Made by a program: the position numbers and the translations under genes. Positions 58,970 through 64,000 of a stretch of 64,000 bases of DNA are shown here, one piece after another. Source of the stretch: JBFLYO01 sp040756745 (GTDB lineage: Bacteria > Bacteroidota > Ignavibacteria > UBA10030 > UBA6906); assembly GCA_040756745.1 (NCBI GenBank), contig JBFLYO010000003.1, positions 62,001 through 126,000 on the forward strand, given 5' to 3'. The notes below the pieces were generated by a model. The model was not told the origin of the DNA. It was given only the letters and a program-made list of their open reading frames with translations, and searched no databases. The first letter of the stretch is position 1, and every line of letters begins with the position of its first letter.

Positions 58970-59647
58970 TCACTCGTGGTACTTCATTTCGCCCACGCGC
59001 AGGGCCAGATCGATCCGGTCCTCTTTCCGCGGTATGGCGCATGAGTACATGACGCTGTAGGCGCAGTACGGGTTGTAGGCCTTATTCAGGTCGAGCGTGT
59101 AGAGATAGTTGGGATCGTGCATATCGTCGCCGACGTCCAGATAGCGGCCAACGTCGTAGGTCTCCTTCCCCGTCGTCCTGTCAGTGAACCAGACGCTGAG
59201 GTTCTCGGGATACCGCTCATACCTGATCCGGTCGTAGGGGGTGAACTTATAGACGTTCAGCCGTATGCTGACGGGGAACCCCTCCTCACCCGGCAGATCG
59301 AATTCAAAATAACCGTACCTGACCTGCCGCCGCTCTTCCCCCCGTGTCCCCATCACGATGACCGTTTCGGGATCCTCGTACGTGTGAAGAAGCGAGCGGG
59401 CGCGATAGGCCGGATCCACAGGGAACCAGCGCGGTCCGTGGTACCGGATCGACGTATCGCGCACGAAGGGAGACGCAGGATCGGTCCGGAAAAAGGCATC
59501 AATATCAGCCCGATGGTCAAGGTTGTCTTCAAGGATCGCGAGGCTGTCTGCTGCGCTGATCGGCGGAAGTCCCGAAGGCCTGGGACAGGACACAGCCGCG
59601 AACATTGTCACGAGAACAATAAGGGGAGGCGTTTTCATGTGGATCAT
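58970..59647 (-). CDS. DUF1684 lipoprotein
   Basis: The 225-residue product has a lipoprotein signal (LVTMFAAVSC). It matches the DUF1684 pattern: ADIDAFFRTDPASPF, WFPVDPAYRARSLL, GYFEFDLPGEEGFPVSIRLN, ETYDVGRYLDV and LDLNKAYNPYCAYS. DUF1684 proteins have a beta-sandwich fold and no proven function. The first ATG overlaps the glycosyltransferase stop by 4 bases; a second ATG 9 bases on is possible. Confidence 0.85.
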   Translation of the reverse strand: MIHMKTPPLIVLVTMFAAVSCPRPSGLPPISAADSLAILEDNLDHRADIDAFFRTDPASPFVRDTSIRYHGPRWFPVDPAYRARSLLHTYEDPETVIVMGTRGEERRQVRYGYFEFDLPGEEGFPVSIRLNVYKFTPYDRIRYERYPENLSVWFTDRTTGKETYDVGRYLDVGDDMHDPNYLYTLDLNKAYNPYCAYSVMYSCAIPRKEDRIDLALRVGEMKYHE

Positions 59648-60756
59648 CCCGCTTGTTTCAGTGTGCTTTTGTACACCCGTTCAACCCTCTCGGCCATCAC
59701 CGCCGCATGGTACTTGCTCCTGAACAGACTGTGTGACGCCGCGCCCATCGATTTTCTTCGATTGGGGGACTTCAGGAGATCGAGAATTCCTTCTGCGAGC
59801 GCATGCGGATCCTCCGGCGAAGTGAGGTGTCCCGACACTCCCTCCTCAACCATTGCAGCGATCCCGCCAACGCGCGTGCAGACGACAGGGAGTGCCGACG
59901 CCAGTGCGCGCAGGATCGCTATCGGGAACATCTCAGAAGCAAGTTCCACCGAGGAGTGGCAATAGACGTCGAACGCAGGATAGAGATAGCGCAGATCGTC
60001 GCGGAAACCGAGGAATCTGACCTTTCTGTCGATGCCGAGAGCTTTTGCCTGCGCCGTCAGCTCACCCTGCAACTCGCCGTCGCCCGCGATGAGAAAAAGC
60101 ACGTTCTTCTTTTTTCGGACGACCTCCGCGGCCGCCTCAAGCAGGTAGCGATGCCCCTTAAACGGGACAAGCCTTGCCACGTTGCCTATCACCGGCGTGC
60201 CGGCTGCGATCTTCATCGCGGCGCGCACCCGCCTTCGCGAGCGCACTCTCGCCTGTTGCGGATCCTCCTCGATGCCTATGGGGACGGTAGTGATCTTCGC
60301 CGCAGGGATTCCATCCTTCTTCACCAGCACTCCCTTTCCAGCGTCTGCATCCGTGATGAAGTGCGATGTGCCAAACCGGTTGCGCAGCCAGTGGGTGATG
60401 TTGTGCTGGATCGAATGTGTACTGTGCACTCCCGCGACATGCCCCATCCCTGTGAACGCGCAGGCGATCGCCGCGCAGGTCCGGTCGTAGTTAGCGTTGC
60501 TGTGGATAATGTCGATCTTCCGTTCGAGTGCGGCATTGCGAAGGAGGCGAGCTACGGCAACCACCTTCGTCATGTCCCCATAGGGGATCGGAACGGTCGG
60601 AATCGACGCGTCGCTGCACTTTTTCAGCAGGAGATGTCCGGGACGGGCCGAAACCCAGACCCTGTGCCCGCGCAGGGCGAGATACCGCGCCAGGATGAGG
60701 ACGTAGTCTTCGCCGCCGGCGAAGATGTCCGTGGCGTTCGTGAGGAGAACGTTCAT
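59644..60756 (-). CDS. GT4-family glycosyltransferase
   Basis: Start ATG 60756 gives 370 residues; the frame upstream overlaps the next gene. The GT-B fold is visible: N-terminal FAGGEDYVLILARYLALRGH, the linker PVIGNVARLVPFKGHRYLLE, and the C-terminal donor site with ELASEMFPIAILRALASALP and VCTRVGGIAAMVEEGVSGHL. It transfers a sugar from a nucleotide-sugar donor, possibly to a surface polysaccharide. A C39-like peptidase gene lies 4 bases upstream. Confidence 0.9.
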   Translation of the reverse strand: MNVLLTNATDIFAGGEDYVLILARYLALRGHRVWVSARPGHLLLKKCSDASIPTVPIPYGDMTKVVAVARLLRNAALERKIDIIHSNANYDRTCAAIACAFTGMGHVAGVHSTHSIQHNITHWLRNRFGTSHFITDADAGKGVLVKKDGIPAAKITTVPIGIEEDPQQARVRSRRRVRAAMKIAAGTPVIGNVARLVPFKGHRYLLEAAAEVVRKKKNVLFLIAGDGELQGELTAQAKALGIDRKVRFLGFRDDLRYLYPAFDVYCHSSVELASEMFPIAILRALASALPVVCTRVGGIAAMVEEGVSGHLTSPEDPHALAEGILDLLKSPNRRKSMGAASHSLFRSKYHAAVMAERVERVYKSTLKQAG

Positions 60757-60760
60757 CGGG

Positions 60761-61645
60761 TCAGGCGTTGCCGTACACCTCGTCGATCCCGTAGGTGCTC
60801 GCGGCCCAGAGAGCCAGGTTGGAGGTGATCGCGGCGATGGCGCGCTTCTCATCCTCCGCCCGCACGGCCAGATCGTACGTGTCGGCCACAAACTGGAGGT
60901 TGCGCATGACTTTGGCGAGTCGGTCACGGGGGGCGGTCCCGTGCCAGAAGGCGATTTGCTCGCGGATCATCGCACCATGACGGCGGAGCAGCTCACCCAT
61001 CGAAATCATCGCCCCGGAGCGCGGGGTGCGGGGAATGCAGATGTGCGAGAGGTCGGTGAAGTATTCGTCCCATGACCGCGCGAAGACCCTGTTCTCGTGC
61101 CTGCGGAGATACCGTGCCCGTTTAAGAGAGAAGTGTGCCTTGGTGCGGACGCGATACTTCGGGATCACGGGGTGGAGATCGTAGAGCTTGATGATCTGGG
61201 TCGGATCGTCGGGGTCGCGCTCGGTGTAGACCCAGCGTTTCTTCAGGCTGCGCCAGGTTTCAACGCAGACGACGGGGGCACGGCGGCTGTCAATGATGAT
61301 GAACTTTCCACGTTCGGCTCCCACCACCGTGATCCAATGGTTCCAGCGGTCAACGCACAGGAGTGCAGGGCATCCCTTCTTGAGCGCGAGGAGAAGTTCA
61401 CGTTTTGCCCGCAGCGATGTCTTCCGCCGGATCACCTTCATCTTGCAGTTGTACGCCCGCGCGGCCCGGGCCAGCTTAATTTCGTCGGTGCCGTTCCACC
61501 AGTGTGTCCCTGCGATGCGGGAGACCCTGTGTTCGTCGACAATGGTGCCGAGCATGATCAGCGCATATTTGAGTGCGAACGGGCCGCACTGCCACTTGTT
61601 CGGTTGAGGATACAGTCCCATCAGATGTCCGCCGTCGCGGACCAT
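60761..61645 (-). CDS. C39-like cysteine peptidase domain protein
   Basis: The 294-residue protein has a papain-like triad: Cys20 with Gln19 in NKWQCGPFALKYAL, His103 in DRWNHWITVVG and Asp119 in FIIIDSRR, as in C39 bacteriocin-processing and related peptidases. The C-terminal 130 residues are helical and unassigned. No signal peptide or ABC domain is present. Start 61645 is used; ATG 61621 is equally possible. It neighbours a glycosyltransferase and, on the other strand, an ATP-grasp gene. Confidence 0.8.
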   Translation of the reverse strand: MVRDGGHLMGLYPQPNKWQCGPFALKYALIMLGTIVDEHRVSRIAGTHWWNGTDEIKLARAARAYNCKMKVIRRKTSLRAKRELLLALKKGCPALLCVDRWNHWITVVGAERGKFIIIDSRRAPVVCVETWRSLKKRWVYTERDPDDPTQIIKLYDLHPVIPKYRVRTKAHFSLKRARYLRRHENRVFARSWDEYFTDLSHICIPRTPRSGAMISMGELLRRHGAMIREQIAFWHGTAPRDRLAKVMRNLQFVADTYDLAVRAEDEKRAIAAITSNLALWAASTYGIDEVYGNA

Positions 61646-61833
61646 GAATGATCAAAAAAATGGTGGCCCCGAAAGACCACCCCGGGCAACAAGGTACGGA
61701 AGATCAGGGGCATTTCCAAGGATTGAAATCACGCCGGTTTTCAGGCCGTTTTGGCATGGTGCGAGGGAACTAACGTGCCCTCTCGACTACTTAATCGGGT
61801 GAAGCACACCGAAGTCAATCACGCGGCAGCGCA

Positions 61834-62754
61834 ATGAGAGAAGGGACGGCACCTCGCGCATCTGAACCCGTGCAGGGACGGCGAACGGTTCTGGTCACCG
61901 GAGTCGGAGGGCCGGCGGGCAAAGCCGCCGCCCGGTACTTTCGGGAACAGGGGCTCCGTGTCCACGGTACAGACATCGTCCCGGTGGATTCGGAGGCGAC
62001 AACATTCAGCCTGATCCCCCGGGGGGATTCGCCGGAGTACGCTTCCGCAATCCTGGACATCGCCCGGCGCGAATTGCCTCTCCTGTTCGTCTGCACGGTC
62101 ACGGAAGAAATCCCTGCCGCCGCATCGTTGAAAGAACCGTTGCGCGCGCTCGGCGTTTCTGTCTTCGCCACCGATCACAATATGGCGGTCATTGCCAACG
62201 ACAAATATCTGACCGCCCGCTATCTCCGGGCGAGCGGCATCGCCGTGCCGCTGACGTTTGCCGACTGCGAGTGTCCGTCGGCTCTCGAAGCCGGCGAGGT
62301 GCTCGGGTATCCCTTTATCGTCAAACCACGCCGTGGAAGGGGAGGGCGGGGGGTCCGGGTCATCTTCGACCGGGCTACCGCAGCGGATGAGACCCGGACC
62401 GACGTGGCATATCAGGAATTCCTCGGAGGGGAAGAATATGACGTAAATCTCTTCGCGTACCCGGCGGGACGGCTTGCCGCACTACAGATCTTTCTCAAGA
62501 CGGGGTTGAAACAGGGTATCGTCGGCAACGCCACCGGTGTCAAGCCAGTCGGCTGTCCGGCGATCGCTGAGCTGGCGGGAGACGTGGTGCGTGTGATGCG
62601 TCTGGAAGGGGGGATCGACATGGACGTTCGCCTGACGGAGAGCGGAGTCCCTAAAGTTATCGAAGTGAATGCCCGGGTCGGGGCTCACGTGCGCCAGGCC
62701 GCGGGGGTGCTCGAGCAGATGCTCCAGGAATCGCTTGCGGGAGTACACGCATGA
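61834..62754 (+). CDS. ATP-grasp-family ligase-like protein
   Basis: The 306-residue protein begins with a Rossmann-like segment (VLVTGVGGPAGKAAARYF) and has an ATP-grasp domain: YPFIVKPRRGRGGRGVRVIF, QEFLGGEEYDVNLFAY, and VIEVNARVGAHVR with metal-binding Glu and Asn. It resembles CarB-like ATP-grasp proteins found with polysaccharide or peptide-modifying genes. The ligated substrates are unknown. It overlaps the next gene by 4 bases. Confidence 0.85.
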   Translation: MREGTAPRASEPVQGRRTVLVTGVGGPAGKAAARYFREQGLRVHGTDIVPVDSEATTFSLIPRGDSPEYASAILDIARRELPLLFVCTVTEEIPAAASLKEPLRALGVSVFATDHNMAVIANDKYLTARYLRASGIAVPLTFADCECPSALEAGEVLGYPFIVKPRRGRGGRGVRVIFDRATAADETRTDVAYQEFLGGEEYDVNLFAYPAGRLAALQIFLKTGLKQGIVGNATGVKPVGCPAIAELAGDVVRVMRLEGGIDMDVRLTESGVPKVIEVNARVGAHVRQAAGVLEQMLQESLAGVHA

Positions 62755-64000
62755 CATTTCTGACCCTGATTGCTGCGCTGAGTGTGCTGACGGAAGGGGA
62801 CACCGGGCGGGAGAACGGTCTCTACCGTGAAGCGATGGCCGCACTTCAACGCGGCGATCATGTTCGGGCCGGGGAAAAGGCCCGGCAGCTTGTTGCCGCA
62901 GATCACGAGAATGCCGGGTACTACATGATACTCGGCGATGCAAGCAAGGCCGATGGAAACCTGCGCGATGCGGCGATCGCCTATGAGCGGTCGTCTGCTC
63001 TCCGCGGGCACCACGACCCCGAAGCCCTCAGGAGACTGGCTGAAGTCCAGGAATGGATGCGCCGCTACACCGCGGTCAGGCAAACCCTGACGTATGCGCT
63101 CCGTCAACAGCCGGACGACGAGGAGGTGAAGGCGTGGCTGGAGTCCATCGGGCGCCGCCGGAGCATCCACTTCTTCGGCTCATCCGGGGGATGGGAGGCT
63201 GATTACGCCCGCAACGTGCATGAGCTGGGGGCGTTCGTCGGCTGGTTGGACCGCGCCGACCTGTACGGGGGATGGTCGCAGACCGACCGCGTGTTCTACC
63301 GGAGAACCAACCTCTGGAGCGATGCATACCTCTTCCTCGACTACAGGACTTACCTCCGCGTGGGGCTGCGGGACAAGAAATACGAATACCCGGCGGCCAT
63401 CAATCCTTCGCCCGATCACAGCTCGTATGCCCGTTCGTACCACGTCCAGGTCGAAGTGGGGTACACATACGGGAAAGACAATTCTGTTTCGCTCGAGCTC
63501 GAATACTTCAGGCCGAAATTCTTCTGGAACAATACGCTCCGCGCCGATAATATGAAGGCGACGCTGAACCTCCGCAACACGATTTCCGGCCCCTTCTACG
63601 GAAGGTTGTTCGCCGCCATACTGCGCGATCCCGATCCCGCCAACCTTCAGATCGATCCGATGTCAGGCTCACTGCAGTCATTTGCGTACGAGAAGGTCTG
63701 GCTGATCGGCGCAGGGGCGGGGTACGATGACGGCCGGTTCGCGGCAGAGGTGAAATACGTGCCCGACCGGGACCTCGATCGGTCGCTTTCGTGGTCGATT
63801 TTCTGCACGGCGCGCTACATGATGGGGCGATACGGGGTGCGGGGGGACCTGCTGTTCGACAAATACCGGGTGGTGCCGGGGCGGACATTCGGTTCGTCAA
63901 ATGTCGCAATGCTCACGTTGCTTGCCGAGCCCTGGGATATGCTTGAACTTCGCGCGGGGGTGCGAGTGCTGAGCAAGCCGATTTCCGAAACCGCGCCGTT
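62751..64000 (+). CDS. TPR plus outer-membrane beta-barrel protein (YaiO-like), 3' end cut off
   Basis: The frame starts at ATG 62751 inside the ATP-grasp stop codon and is still open at the window end, giving 416 residues. Residues 1-17 may be a weak signal. About 20-130 form TPR-like helices (ALQRGDHVRAGEKARQLVAA, GYYMILGDASKADGNLRDAA). From about 140 on, strands such as HFFGSSGGWEADYAR and DAYLFLDYRTYLRVGLRDKK suggest a barrel, as in YaiO-type proteins linked to exopolysaccharide export. The truncation is by the window. Confidence 0.75.
   Translation, partial: MTFLTLIAALSVLTEGDTGRENGLYREAMAALQRGDHVRAGEKARQLVAADHENAGYYMILGDASKADGNLRDAAIAYERSSALRGHHDPEALRRLAEVQEWMRRYTAVRQTLTYALRQQPDDEEVKAWLESIGRRRSIHFFGSSGGWEADYARNVHELGAFVGWLDRADLYGGWSQTDRVFYRRTNLWSDAYLFLDYRTYLRVGLRDKKYEYPAAINPSPDHSSYARSYHVQVEVGYTYGKDNSVSLELEYFRPKFFWNNTLRADNMKATLNLRNTISGPFYGRLFAAILRDPDPANLQIDPMSGSLQSFAYEKVWLIGAGAGYDDGRFAAEVKYVPDRDLDRSLSWSIFCTARYMMGRYGVRGDLLFDKYRVVPGRTFGSSNVAMLTLLAEPWDMLELRAGVRVLSKPISETAP

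Noticed and set aside
61646..61833. Sigma-54 promoter at TTTTGGCATGGTGCGAGG
   Set aside because: The -12 GC is absent and the spacing to any second element is wrong.

Overview
The window is a GC-rich, densely packed bacterial chromosome segment with about 61 protein genes and two tRNAs (Pro-GGG, Leu-UAG). No rRNA, phage, transposase or CRISPR was seen. Three secreted proteins end in a type IX secretion (T9SS) type A sorting domain of the NFPNPFNP style, and there is a large LptD-like outer-membrane protein and many lipoproteins. Together these suggest a Gram-negative member of the Bacteroidota/Chlorobiota/Ignavibacteria group. This placement is inference from protein style, not from a marker-gene tree.

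Layout. 1-5.9 kb: a truncated DUF3857 lipoprotein, tRNA-Pro, then a leftward operon (MerR regulator, lipoprotein, sensor kinase, AcpS, HAD phosphatase, three unknown proteins). 6.0-11.5 kb: a rightward signalling and cytochrome block: CXXCH-bearing sensor kinase, sigma-54 response regulator, ECF sigma factor, CXXCH-bearing outer-membrane protein, small c-type cytochrome. 11.7-26.6 kb: rightward housekeeping genes: PgpH-type HD phosphohydrolase, XerD-like recombinase, class V aminotransferase, M50 peptidase, lysA, asd, class II aldolase, ddl, FtsB/DivIC-like protein, rarA, LptD-like protein. 26.6-31.8 kb: leftward clpX, clpP, tig, tRNA-Leu, and a cNMP/GAF histidine kinase. 31.8-39.6 kb: an ABC exporter, M24 peptidase, POT transporter, LolA-like protein, and a DtxR-family regulator paired with an Nramp-UspA fusion behind a visible promoter and operator.

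39.7-47.9 kb: a leftward block of amidase, a 48-residue ORF, a saccharopine-dehydrogenase-like enzyme, an 8-oxoguanine (GO) repair cluster (Ogg, MutY, MutT), folA, thyA and an ABC exporter. 48-57 kb: secreted proteins: a four-repeat protein of unknown fold, a Tat-exported Ntn asparaginase, a GH5-like glycosidase, two PQQ-type sugar dehydrogenases and a small beta-barrel protein. 57-64 kb: a Lys/Glu/Met-rich secreted protein, SpoIIE-type phosphatase, DUF1684 lipoprotein, glycosyltransferase, C39-like peptidase, ATP-grasp enzyme and a TPR/beta-barrel protein cut by the window end.

The most unusual features are the heme-sensor/sigma-54/ECF/cytochrome block, intergenic arrays of degenerate 6- and 7-base repeats (some inverted) next to gene ends, long perfect palindromes (one inside a cytochrome gene), and the repeat protein at 48.1-50.0 kb.
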